Shown in pieces: positions 26,895 through 36,730 of a DNA stretch of 64,000 bases (positions are counted from its first letter, which is position 1; each line of letters opens with the position of its first letter). The translations under genes and the position numbers were made by a program. The notes beneath the pieces are model-generated. The model had not been told where the DNA came from. It saw only the letters and a program-made list of their open reading frames with translations, and did not search any database. The stretch is from Emticicia sp965283955 (GTDB lineage: Bacteria > Bacteroidota > Bacteroidia > Cytophagales > Spirosomataceae): assembly GCA_965283955.1 (NCBI GenBank), contig CBDIQW010000001.1, forward strand, positions 496,001 through 560,000, written 5' to 3'.

Positions 26895-29800
26895 ATGAAA
26901 TTAAAATCTACACTTTTTATTTTATTAATCTGCTTATTTTTTGGAGTAAACGCACAAACTTCGTCCAGTAACGTTTCTACATATTTTTATTCACCTTCGG
27001 GTATGAGTCTTGAGTGTGGCGACCGTTTAATCAATGGTCGAATATATGCCTATTCAAATCAGAGTGACGGTCAAGATATGGTTTTTGGGGAAAATAACAA
27101 GTATTATCTCGAAATTGCAGCCAATGGTTCTTCAAAAAAATATGCAAGAATTGAAGCCATAAAAACTGATATTCAAAGCACAGGGACTGCACAATTCTTA
27201 CTTCCTGACACGCTAAAATTTGGAAAATCTTATCTATTACGAATGGTTTCTACCAATCCTGCACTCGTTACAAGTTCGCCTTATGAAATAGTTTTTGGCG
27301 TTGGTAAGCTTCCTTTTGATGTAAGTTTTAAACAGGAGACAGCCTATTTTCAGAATAATCCACAAACTCCGTTGGCTTATATAGTAAGCCAGTCAAATAA
27401 CCAATCTTACCGAGTAAATAGCAGCACAACCTACAATATTAAACTTTCTAATGGAAATAATTACCAACAAAACGTGTACGGTCTTCCTTTTACTTCCAAT
27501 GTTCTTGTGATACCCAAAGATTCGGTAAATGTTTACAAGATTGAAGAATTTATAAATAATTGTGGCACCAAAGGTAAGATTGATGGAGATGCTACGGTTA
27601 TCAAAAAGAATTTTGTTGAAAAAATATTTATCAAAAGTTCAGAGGCTTATAATGTAATTTGTGTTGGCTCGAAAATAAATCTTGAGGTTGAATCAAAATC
27701 TCTCACTGCCAACTCCAAGCTAAAGCTTGAGTTTTCGTCTGATTATTACTTTAGTGAAGCTACGACTTCAACAGTAGATGTGAATTTGGATGCCAATCAA
27801 AGAGTAATTATTGATGTTCCAGATAAAGTTTTATTAGATACCTGGATGTACTTCCGATTAGTAAGTGATTCGCCCAAAATGACGAGTAACAGGGTCCAGT
27901 TTCTTTTAAAACCAAAACCTGCTTTTATTATCCCGTCACTTTCTGTAACGCAGAGTGATAAACTTGCAGTTTATTTTAATCACTTCGTATCGAATAGCTC
28001 AAATTATAATAGTACGATTGTTGAGGCAATTATAAACGGCCAGAAAATAACCTCTTCAGATTTAATTGATGGAACTTGGAGTTTTCCGATGCCACAAAAA
28101 GACACTGTATTTACCTTTAGTAAAATAGTTAGTTCATGTGGTGAAATACCAATAAGGCAGCCAACCATTACGATACAACCAAATAATTTTGTTACGGTTG
28201 AGTTTGATACAAAGCAAAAAGAAGTATGTCAAGGACAAACAGTAGTTTATACTTATAATTCTTCAAATCCAGCTAAAAATAATGACATTAGGTTTATTGC
28301 ATACATACAAGCATACGCAAGAGACTTGAACACCGCTAATAATAACTATGTTTATGCCAATGTTACTAATCCGCCAATTATCGTTGACCAAGTAAACAAA
28401 ACAGTGTCAGTACAAATTCCCCGAAACCTTAATGAACAGCTATTGTCGCAGTTCAAAACAGACAAGCTTATGATTGAAGATGTATTTGTGAGTGTCTATG
28501 CTTCTGGCAATAGTTTTAATTTAAGAGTTAGCAGTACAGGTAATTTTCGTATTCCACAAATAAATCTAAACCCGATTGTTTCGCTGACGACTCCATCAGT
28601 AACTGCCGAAAAAACGGGTTATATCAATCTGCCAATTAAGTTTTCGGGTGATTCATCTATCAGTTATAAACTATCAAATGGTCAGGAGGGAACTTTGAAT
28701 CATACCAGACCTGACTGTAATTCTTGTAAATTATTAAACGGGAATACAAATTTTATTAGAGTTTTGGCACAAAAAAATGAAACACTAAAGTTTACTTCCG
28801 TCGAAAATACTTGTGCTTTGGGCAGTGTATCGGGCGAAACAAAGATTATAATGGATGAAAAGAAACCATCTCTCGTCATCGACGAATCGAAAGTTTTAAA
28901 AACCGTGTGTCGAGGAGCTCTCTTTGATATTCCATTTTTTAAAACTGGAAATTGGCCTGAGAAAAACACATTTAAGGTGTATATTCGTACATATTACGGT
29001 AATAATAACATCAAAAATACCGCAACGATTGTAAGTGAAACTGAGAAGTTGCAAGTTAAAGCATCAACCAACGAGTCTGAATACTTTTTTGATGTTTGGA
29101 TAGAAAGTAATGGGTCTGTATCAAATACAGTTCGCATAACACTTGAAGCAAAACCTAATAATTTAACTTTTAGTACCAATCAGGTATCAAGTTCAACAGT
29201 ACTTGATGATAACACTGAAATCATTAGTGTACCCAACACAAATGCTCAAACCTACTTTCAATTTAATGGTTACGGTAGTAATTTGATGTTTACCGTTAAC
29301 GGAAAGCCGTATAAGCCTACTTTCCAAAGTAATTCTTATTCTAGTTATTCAGATTATGTAAGTAGTTCGACTAAAGACACACTATTAACCTTTAATAGTG
29401 CATCAAATAGCTGTGGAGTGGTTGAAGTTAACAAGAAATATAAAATTGTAGGAGTACCTACGGTTATCTACAATCTTGAAGATAATTCAAAAAACTTCCT
29501 TCCTATTTCTCCATGTGCGGGTACTCAGCGAGTAACTGAGCTTCAATATTATGGTAAAACGCCAACTAAGGATTCTTTAGTTATTCAGCTTGCAAAATAT
29601 AATTCAGTAGATGGATTGATATCAGAACTCAAGAAGCTTAAATTTTTTGATGTGCCAACAACCAAACAGGAACAAATGCTTACATACACACTACCCGATA
29701 CTTTGTCAGGCGATTATGTATATAGAATAAAATCATTGACAAATAACATTACTTCACAATATAACTATTTGAGTTATACTATTCAGCAGAAGCCAAATGT

Positions 29801-31720
29801 CAAATTGAGTGCCTCGAATAATAAAACAGAAGTAGTGGGCTTACCGGTGCTTCTTTATATCTTGATAGTAAATTTGAGAGAAATACCGCTTTTTATGTTA
29901 TTCTAAATAACGGTCAGACCTACTCAAACTATGACTTTGGTCTTTACTACAGTTCAGTTCGTACAGAAAATAGCAACGATTATAAAATTGTTTTGCAAAA
30001 CTATGGTAAATACTTTTCTCCAGCTTTTACCACCAACTATTCAGTAAAATCAGTTTATAATCAGTGCGGAGAAGGTAAAGCCGAAGGAAATGCAACTATC
30101 GTAGTTTCGCCAGCAGTACGTCAGCGATTTAGCAATACTTTATTGAGTAACACTTTTTGTAGTGGAGATAGTATAAGTATGGATTTGAGTTACTTCGGAG
30201 CATTTCCTAAAGATACGCTCATGGGACTTTATTTGCACACAAACGCTAAGGCATCATACAATCAAGAGTTGGTTACTTTCAAAAATAATCCTCAAAAGAT
30301 TTCGGCAAAATTGCCAGTTGACGTTAATTCTGGTAATTACTTTATTCAAATTCGTAAGAAGAGTAGAAGTAAAATTTATAAATCAGGTCAGAATATTGCC
30401 TATGATTCACTTCAAAATCTCCAAGCAAAACTCAATCTGGATAGTGATATTTCGTATTTGTCAATTGCTGCAGCACCAAATATAGCATTGAGCGGAAGTA
30501 CTGAGATTTTTGTCGGTAATACAGCAACTTTATATATCGAACCGCTGAACCAAAAAGGAGAAAACCTTGCCACTTCTAAAGATACCGTTTCATTAGTTGG
30601 TGGTATTGATTATCATTTCCAGTTGAGTAATGGCAATAAATATAGTAGTAACAGTCAAAATTTCAGCCTTTCGCCCCTCAAAACTGAAACGTTTTCAATA
30701 AATTCAATAAAAAGTGCTTGTGGTGAAGGAAAAGCTTTTGGTTCTGCTACTATCACCGTTTTGCCCAAATCTGAACAAAGAATCGAAACCGTGGGCTATC
30801 CAAGAAGTAAAGGCGATTATGGCTCTTACTATACCAATTATTTTGTCTTTTGTGCTGGAACTAAAGATTCATTAGACATAAAAGTTTTTGGTAAAGACCT
30901 CAATCTATCGAAATATTCTGTGGTGTTATCAGATATGTCAGGGGGCAATTATACTGTCGTAAAAACTGAAAAATCGTTGATAGTTCAAGATTCAGCAACT
31001 TTTAAAATTGTTAGGCTATGGTATCAATTGCCAGAAAATGCTACTGCTGGTAATAGCTATCGAATCAAAGGTGTTTCTGAAGATAATACAATTTTAAGTA
31101 CACCGTTGAAAAATCCAATTACGATAAATGAATTACCAACTGCGAGTTTGACAGGTAATACTCAATTTACCAATGGTGATAAAGTAAACGCTGTCGTAAA
31201 ACTCACTGGCAATGCTCCTTGGGCGATTTCTGTTATTGATAAAGATGGAAATTTTGCTTATAATGGGTTACCAACTAAAACCGATAGTACTGAGAATTTT
31301 AAAAACTATAAGCCGAAATTAATTTTTACAAACGAATTTAATTTGGAGCTCAAGCCAGAAAAATCAAATGTTTATAGAATTTCAAAGGTATTTAATGAAG
31401 CATGCGAGTTTGGAAAAGTAATCGCAGGTGAATTCACCGTTGATTTAATATTAGCCAACGAAAACCCCATTCAAAATTTCATTCAAATCTATCCAAACCC
31501 AACTGCTAACCAATTAAACATTGATTTGACAAGCATAAATGCCACAACTGTCGTAGAAATATTTGATAGCATTGGCAAATTGCTCAACACCAAAACCTAT
31601 ACTCAGAGCCAAACACAGCAAACACAAAGTTTAGATTTTAGCCAATATCATTCTGGGGTATATTTAATAAAAGTCAATACCAATAAGCTCTCCCAAACCT
31701 ATCGAATTGTGAAGCATTGA
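26895..31720 (+). pseudogene. Large modular T9SS-secreted surface protein, frameshifted as sequenced
   Basis: About 1,608 residues if repaired. Signal peptide MKLKSTLFILLICLFFGVNA and a C-terminal type A sorting domain (IYPNPTANQLNIDL ... GVYLIKVNTNKLSQTYRIVKH) mark export by the type IX system and surface attachment or release. Between them I count seven modules of about 220 residues, each opening with a C-x-G motif (ICVGSK, VCQGQT, VCRGAL, PCAGTQ, FCSGDS, FCAGTK) and closing with a CG motif (NCGTKG, SCGEIP, TCALG, SCGVVE, QCGEGK, ACGEGK, CEFGK). One frameshift near 29850 (after EVVGLP) separates two long frames; one missing base restores continuity (LYLDSKFERNTAFYVILNNG). No enzymatic domain recognised; probably adhesive or structural. 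Confidence 0.8.
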
Positions 31721-31739
31721 AACAAAACGAGCGTTACAA

Positions 31740-32280
31740 ATTGTGGTAAACCATCACGATTTCCTGCAATTCCCGCAAAACGCTCCACGTAGTCATACCA
31801 CGGTGCAATATCTTTATATCTAATTGGCCAATCTACTCCAACGCCCTCTTTGACATTTGCCTCAAAGTCTAAGTCCGAGAAACGAAAAGAATATCTTCCC
31901 CACATCAACGAACGTCCACCAACATGATAGCCACGAATCCAATCAAAAGGTTTTTCTTCTACGTAAGGATTTTCCAAATCATTCACAAAATGGTGAGCAG
32001 TGGCTTCCGTTACGGCAAAACCTGTGCGATTTTGAACTGGATATTTTTCCAATTCTTTATCTGACAACTTTAAATTATGATGCGGAAACTCCCACGGAGG
32101 CGTCATAGCCGTGTGATAATCTTTCACATGTTCAATCATTCTTCCACGTTCAAGCATCAAAACTTTTAATCCTTTTTCTGATAATTCTAACGCCGACCAG
32201 CCACCCGAAATTCCCGAACCTACCACAATAGCATCATAAGTCATCTGTTCGTTTACTTTTCCTTGAATATTCATTTTCAA
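31740..32280 (-). pseudogene. GMC oxidoreductase, N-terminal fragment
   Basis: Codes for the FAD-binding N-terminus of a GMC-type oxidoreductase: DAIVVGSGISGGWSALELSE (dinucleotide-binding), LMLERG, RGYHVGGRSLMWGRYSFR, and ends after AGNRDGLPQF near 31745. Family members have about 570 residues; here only about 180 remain, and the frame then runs antisense into the end of the T9SS gene before stopping at 31699. The substrate domain and catalytic His are absent, so the product cannot be an active oxidase. Either a real deletion placed the T9SS gene against the fragment, or this is an assembly join. Confidence 0.75.
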
Positions 32281-32664
32281 TCTTTAGTTTGTTGTACTGC
32301 ATAAATAATTTTGTCTGTGAATATATAAATATATCTTTTCGCCCCAAAAACATTTTTCCAGCTTCGCATTAAACTTAAAAATCAGGTAAAAACCCCTACT
32401 GATTGAAGTATTTTAACGCTATGCAAGTTAATTAATAGCAGCTAACTTTGTAATCACTTAGTAGCCATGAAATAGGTAAGTATCAAAAGTCGGCTTTTCG
32501 GAGTCGGCTTTTACTTGAATGAGTCTCAAGCATCTTAAAGATAAATTTCAAAAAAATCATTAGTTTAGGGTTAGTTAAAAAACGCATAGCACACCTCTAT
32601 TTTAGGGAGTGTGCTATTTTTGTTTCTGAAATTTATAGCCGTACTTTGTCTAAAAAATCAGTGT
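32281..32664. other. Intergenic region with short repeats and a hairpin
   Basis: 384 bases without a credible gene. It holds two direct copies of AGTCGGCTTTT (32488-32498, 32502-32512), a TAACTTTG -7-like box at 32443-32450 without a good -33 partner, and the hairpin listed separately at 32586-32622. Confidence 0.5.
32586..32622 (+). terminator. Terminator-like hairpin upstream of rlmF
   Basis: Stem ATAGCACAC / GTGTGCTAT followed by five to six T. It overlaps the untranslated upstream extension of the rlmF frame, supporting the ATG at 32665. Confidence 0.65.
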
Positions 32665-33609
32665 ATGCACAGAAAAGGAAAGCAAAAAGAGCAAAAACCA
32701 AAGGATTCAACCGAAAAGTCTGGACTTCATCCCCGAAACCCACATCGTTTTCGCTATGATTTCAAGGCACTAATTGTCTCTTGTCCAGAATTAGAAAAAT
32801 TTGTTAGTATCAATAAATTCGGTGATGAAAGCATTGATTTTGCCAATCCCGATGCCGTGAAAACGCTCAACCGAGCCATTCTCAAGCATTTTTATCAAAT
32901 TTCGCTTTGGGATATTCCCAAAAACTACCTTTGCCCGCCTATTCCTGGGCGTGCTGATTATATTCATTATATTGCAGATTTACTGGCCGACGATAATCAA
33001 AAACAAATTCCTACTGGCAAAAAAATCAAGATTTTGGATATTGGTGTAGGTGCAAATTGTGTCTATCCAATCATTGGTTCACAAGCCTACGGCTGGGATT
33101 TTGTTGGTACTGATATTGACCCAACTGCTATCAAATCGGCTCAAAATATCATTAAAAGTAATAGCGTTCTAACCGACAAGATTGAATGTAGATTGCAACC
33201 TTCAAACAAACATATTTTTGAGGGTATTTTAAAACCCATTGAGTTTTTTGATGTTTCGATTTGCAATCCGCCATTTCATACTTCTGCTGAAGAAGCTGCG
33301 GCTGGAAGCCAAAGAAAGATTAAAAATTTAGGTCTGAAAGACAAAAACAAACTCAATTTTGGTGGGCAAAATGCTGAACTTTGGTGCGAAGGTGGAGAAG
33401 AAACATTCGTCAGAAATATGATTTTTGAAAGTAAAGAAATAGGTCAGCAAATTAATTGGTTTACGAGCTTGATTTCAAAAAAAGAGCATTTACCGAGCAT
33501 TTATTATTATCTAAAAAAAGTAAACGCCATCGAAATAAAAACTATCAATATGGCTGCAGGACAAAAAATCAGCCGAATTGTGGCTTGGACATTTAAAAGC
33601 AAACGCTAA
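32665..33609 (+). CDS. rlmF: 23S rRNA (adenine-1618 N6)-methyltransferase
   Basis: About 314 residues from ATG 32665. N-terminal LHPRNPHRFRYDFKALI is the RlmF hallmark; PPIPGRADYIHYIADLL, the SAM-binding ILDIGVGANCVYPIIG and the catalytic SICNPPFHTSAEEA (NPPF, base methylation) follow. A basic, Lys-rich N-terminal tail precedes the domain. It methylates A1618 in 23S rRNA. Monocistronic, between a hairpin and the ars cluster. Confidence 0.93.
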   Translation: MHRKGKQKEQKPKDSTEKSGLHPRNPHRFRYDFKALIVSCPELEKFVSINKFGDESIDFANPDAVKTLNRAILKHFYQISLWDIPKNYLCPPIPGRADYIHYIADLLADDNQKQIPTGKKIKILDIGVGANCVYPIIGSQAYGWDFVGTDIDPTAIKSAQNIIKSNSVLTDKIECRLQPSNKHIFEGILKPIEFFDVSICNPPFHTSAEEAAAGSQRKIKNLGLKDKNKLNFGGQNAELWCEGGEETFVRNMIFESKEIGQQINWFTSLISKKEHLPSIYYYLKKVNAIEIKTINMAAGQKISRIVAWTFKSKR

Positions 33610-33677
33610 AGGGTATCCTCGCTTAGAAAACAGGAGAAATTTACGATTTCTCTTTTTTTAATAAATTATATATCGTA

Positions 33678-33689
33678 ATATTGCAATAT
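33678..33689 (+). promoter_or_regulatory. Candidate ArsR operator
   Basis: Perfect 12-base palindrome ATATTGCAATAT 17 bases before the arsR start codon, in an AT-rich promoter region; position fits autoregulation by ArsR. Confidence 0.35.
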
Positions 33690-33705
33690 AAAAATATACT
33701 TTCAA

Positions 33706-34026
33706 ATGGGGCTTACAAAAACCGACCTTTTTACCGAAAACCAAAATGAAATAGCGATGCTCGCTAAAGCAATCGCTCATCCAGCTCGTGTAGCAATAAT
33801 TGAATATTTATTGAAAGTAAATGCTTGTATCTGCAATGATATTGTCAATGAACTACCATTGGCACAACCAACCATATCGCAGCATTTGAAAGAATTAAAA
33901 AACGCAGGAATCATCAAAGGTAATATCGAAGGAAATGCCATTTGCTACTGCATCAATGAGCCAATTTTTAGTAAAATCAAAGGCTTATTTGGTCCAATGC
34001 AGCCTATTCAAAATACTTGTTGTTAA
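33706..34026 (+). CDS. arsR: ArsR family metalloregulator
   Basis: 106 residues. ArsR/SmtB winged helix: AKAIAHPARVAIIEYLLKV, NACICNDIVNELPLAQPTIS with paired Cys residues (CIC) in the alpha-3 position where As(III)/Sb(III) sensors bind, and QHLKELKNAGIIKGNIEG. The C-terminus ends in CC. Expected to repress its own operon until arsenite binds. Followed by a DUF6428 gene and an arsenate reductase, which is the usual Bacteroidota arrangement. Confidence 0.9.
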   Translation: MGLTKTDLFTENQNEIAMLAKAIAHPARVAIIEYLLKVNACICNDIVNELPLAQPTISQHLKELKNAGIIKGNIEGNAICYCINEPIFSKIKGLFGPMQPIQNTCC

Positions 34027-34048
34027 TCAAACTTAAATCTCAAATACA

Positions 34049-34522
34049 ATGAAACTTTCAGAAGTAAAATCACTACTCCCAACACTCGATAGCGTAAATT
34101 TTGAACTCGAAAATGGTTCACAAGTTCCAGAACACTTCCATGTAACCGAAGTTGGGGTAATTACCAAACATTTTATTGATTGTGGCGGAACCGTTCGCAA
34201 CGAAAAAGTAGCTAACTTCCAGTTATGGAATGCCAATGATACCGAACACCGCCTCAAACCCAAGAAATTGCTCGACATCATTGCACTTTCAGAAAAAGTT
34301 TTGGGTATGGAAGACCTCGAAATCGAAGTAGAATATCAAGCCGAAACCATCGGAAAATACGAACTGGGCTTTAATGGCAAAGACTTCATGCTTTTGAGCA
34401 AACAAACAGCTTGTTTGGCACAAGATTCGTGCGGTATTCCTGCCGAAAAATTAAAAGTAAACCTTTCGCAAGTAGCTGCAAGTGCCTCGGCTTGCTGCAC
34501 CCCAGGTGGTGGATGTTGCTGA
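34049..34522 (+). CDS. DUF6428 family protein of ars cluster
   Basis: 157 residues. MKLSEVKSLLPTLDSVNFEL, the VPEHFHVTEVGVITKHFIDC segment (conserved His residues and Cys) and a Cys-rich tail ACCTPGGGCC match the DUF6428 family typically found between arsR and arsC in Bacteroidota. Function unestablished; the His and Cys residues suggest metal or metalloid binding (inference). 22 bases after arsR and 60 before the reductase gene, so probably in one operon. Confidence 0.85.
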   Translation: MKLSEVKSLLPTLDSVNFELENGSQVPEHFHVTEVGVITKHFIDCGGTVRNEKVANFQLWNANDTEHRLKPKKLLDIIALSEKVLGMEDLEIEVEYQAETIGKYELGFNGKDFMLLSKQTACLAQDSCGIPAEKLKVNLSQVAASASACCTPGGGCC

Positions 34523-34582
34523 TGATAACTGATTTTTCATTTTTATTTGAATATATGTATTTGATAATCAATATGTAAAAAA

Positions 34583-35017
34583 ATGATTAATATTTTAGTT
34601 CTCTGTACAGGAAATAGCTGTCGAAGTCAAATTGCTCATGGATATTTCGAGCATTTTACAGATAGTCAAAAAGTAAAAGTTTACAGTGCGGGTATCACCA
34701 CGCACGGCGTAAACCCAAAAGCCATCGAAACTATGAAAGCTGATGGCATTGATATTTCTCGTCATACTTCAAATAATGTTGCCGAATACGAAAATATTGA
34801 CTTTAATTATGTATTAACCGTTTGTGATAACGCCAATGAGTATTGCCCAGTTTGGCTTGTAAAGTCTGATAGTTTGCCCCTCCAAAAATTTCATCATAAT
34901 TTTCCCGACCCGCCAAAATTTGTTGGTACAGAAAAAGAAATCGAGGCAGAATTTGCACGAGTACGAGATCTGATAAAAGAATATGTTCGTGATTTTGTGG
35001 AGAAACACCAACTCTGA
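34583..35017 (+). CDS. arsC: Arsenate reductase, low-molecular-weight phosphatase fold
   Basis: 144 residues. The P-loop LVLCTGNSCRSQIAHGYF has the CX5R signature (Cys about residue 8), and HHNFPDPPKF supplies the general-acid Asp. This is the LMW-PTP-type ArsC rather than the glutaredoxin-dependent one. A second Cys lies in LTVCDNANEYCPVW (about 77-84), as in the thioredoxin-coupled enzymes that reduce arsenate to arsenite. Third gene of the ars group; no arsenite efflux gene follows, rplS being next. Confidence 0.88.
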   Translation: MINILVLCTGNSCRSQIAHGYFEHFTDSQKVKVYSAGITTHGVNPKAIETMKADGIDISRHTSNNVAEYENIDFNYVLTVCDNANEYCPVWLVKSDSLPLQKFHHNFPDPPKFVGTEKEIEAEFARVRDLIKEYVRDFVEKHQL

Positions 35018-35115
35018 AAAATATTTTCGTAAATTTTACAATAAAACTTTACAAGTAAATATTTTTTTTATACTTTAGTCACAGCAAATACAACAAACGA
35101 AAATTTCATTCGTTG

Positions 35116-35148
35116 TTTGGGATTTACGATTAAGATTTATTAACTTTG
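35116..35148 (+). promoter_or_regulatory. Promoter of rplS
   Basis: TTTG (35116-35119), 21-base spacer, TAACTTTG (35141-35148). Leaves a leader of about 80 bases before the rplS ATG; the leader contains a GGGCT / AGCC pairing (around 35169-35192) and may be a regulatory leader. Confidence 0.6.
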
Positions 35149-35237
35149 CAGTCCGATTAGGAGAATGCTGGGCTTTGTACGGTTCAGCCGCTTCACTAAA
35201 CGTATAAACATTTGATAATCAAGTAAATAACAAACCA

Positions 35238-35594
35238 ATGGATTTGATTAAGTTAGTCGAAGCAGAATTTGCTGGCAAGAGACAAACACAGCCTGAATTT
35301 AAGGCTGGAGATACAATTAGCGTTCACGTTAAAATTGTTGAAGGAAATAAAGAGCGTATTCAGGTTTATACTGGTACTGTAATTCAACGTCGTAACGTTG
35401 GTACAAACGGAGAATCTTTTACAGTTCGTAAAATCTCTAACGGTGTTGGTGTTGAGCGTATTTTCCCTGTTCTTTCACCAAGCGTTGATAAAATCGAAGT
35501 AGTGCGTTACGGTAAAGTGCGTCGTGCAAGATTGTTCTACTTACGTGGAAAACAAGGTAAAGCAGCACGTATCAAAGAATTAAAGAAAAAATAA
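35238..35594 (+). CDS. rplS: 50S ribosomal protein L19
   Basis: 118 residues, complete and typical: MDLIKLVEAEF at the N-terminus, FKAGDTISVHVKIVEGNKER, VQVYTGTVIQRRNVG-like core, TFTVRKIS-type strand (SFTVRKISNGVGVERIFPVL), SPSVDKIEVVRYGKVRRARL and FYLRGKQGKAARIKE. Sits at the 30S-50S interface. It has its own promoter and a terminator, so it is transcribed alone rather than with rimM/trmD as in many bacteria. Confidence 0.97.
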   Translation: MDLIKLVEAEFAGKRQTQPEFKAGDTISVHVKIVEGNKERIQVYTGTVIQRRNVGTNGESFTVRKISNGVGVERIFPVLSPSVDKIEVVRYGKVRRARLFYLRGKQGKAARIKELKKK

Positions 35595-35694
35595 GAACAT
35601 TTTGAAAAAAAAGTTATTCAAAAAGTTAACTTTTTATTCTCAAAATTGTCTAAAGATAAAAGTAATAGCTTTTTCATAATTTTGTGTAGGAAAA

Positions 35695-35721
35695 GGCCGC
35701 CCCATTGGAGCGGCTTTTTTT
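35695..35721 (+). terminator. Terminator after rplS
   Basis: Stem GCCGC / GCGGC with loop CCCATTGGA, followed by seven T; located about 100 bases after the rplS stop. Confidence 0.75.
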
Positions 35722-35814
35722 ATATCCAAGAATCGAAAATGTAAACTAATTTAAAGGGAGCCTTCACTAAAGGGGGACACCCAGTCCGAAGATTTCCTTA
35801 GAAAAAACAACACA

Positions 35815-36579
35815 ATGAACAACATAAAATTCTATAAATATCAAGGTACAGGCAACGATTTTGTGATGATTGATAATCGTGACGGTAGTTTTCCTGCCAG
35901 CCAAGAATACATTGAGCATCTTTGCCACCGCCGATTTGGAATTGGTGCTGATGGACTAATTTTACTGCAAAATGATGCTGAATACGATTTCCGAATGGTT
36001 TATTACAACGCTGATGGTCGTGAAGGAAGTATGTGCGGAAATGGTGGACGTTGCACCGTTCGTTTTGCCGAAGATTTAGGTGTTTTTAGAGAAACTACAA
36101 AATTTATAGCTGTCGATGGCGAACATACTGCTCAAGCCAGTAAAAAAGTAATTTCTTTGAAAATGGGTGAAGTTCACAGCCTTGAGCGTCATGAAGCCTA
36201 TGATTTTATGAATACAGGCTCGCCCCATTACGTAATGTATGTAACTGATATTGAGGCATTTGATGTATTTTCAGCAGGCAAAAAAATCAGATATTCACCC
36301 GAATGGGTAGCTCGTGGTGGTACAAACGTAAACTTTGTAGAAATCTTGAGTGATGACACAATTTATGTGCGAACTTATGAGCGTGGCGTAGAAGACGAAA
36401 CATATTCGTGTGGTACAGGAGTTACAGCCTCTGCCCTATCAGCTTACTTATGTCATGGTATGAAAAGTCCCGTAAATGTGATTACGAAAGGTGGGAATTT
36501 ACAAGTTTCTTTCAACGAAGATTTTACAGATGTGCATCTAATAGGGCCAGCCACAAAGGTTTTTGATGGCATATTGTGA
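35815..36579 (+). CDS. dapF: Diaminopimelate epimerase
   Basis: 254 residues. Interconverts LL- and meso-diaminopimelate for lysine and peptidoglycan synthesis. KYQGTGNDFVMIDNRDG at the N-terminus, first catalytic Cys in GSMCGNGGRCTVRFA, second in ETYSCGTGVTASAL; two symmetrical halves as expected. Somewhat shorter than the E. coli enzyme (274), normal for Bacteroidota. Transcribed alone, ending in a strong terminator. Confidence 0.95.
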   Translation: MNNIKFYKYQGTGNDFVMIDNRDGSFPASQEYIEHLCHRRFGIGADGLILLQNDAEYDFRMVYYNADGREGSMCGNGGRCTVRFAEDLGVFRETTKFIAVDGEHTAQASKKVISLKMGEVHSLERHEAYDFMNTGSPHYVMYVTDIEAFDVFSAGKKIRYSPEWVARGGTNVNFVEILSDDTIYVRTYERGVEDETYSCGTGVTASALSAYLCHGMKSPVNVITKGGNLQVSFNEDFTDVHLIGPATKVFDGIL

Positions 36580-36607
36580 GAATAACCAATAAAATGCCAG
36601 CCAAAAA

Positions 36608-36642
36608 AGCCCCGACTTAGATTCATAAGTTGGGGCTTTTTT
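36608..36642 (+). terminator. Terminator after dapF
   Basis: Perfect 12-bp stem AGCCCCGACTTA / TAAGTTGGGGCT (one G-T), loop GATTCA-type, then six T. Confidence 0.9.
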
Positions 36643-36730
36643 CTTGCAATCAAAACATTTACTACAAAAACATTGCATAATCAATCGGGAGTTTATAAAT
36701 TCGGAAACCTAACAAAAAAACGAAAATACG

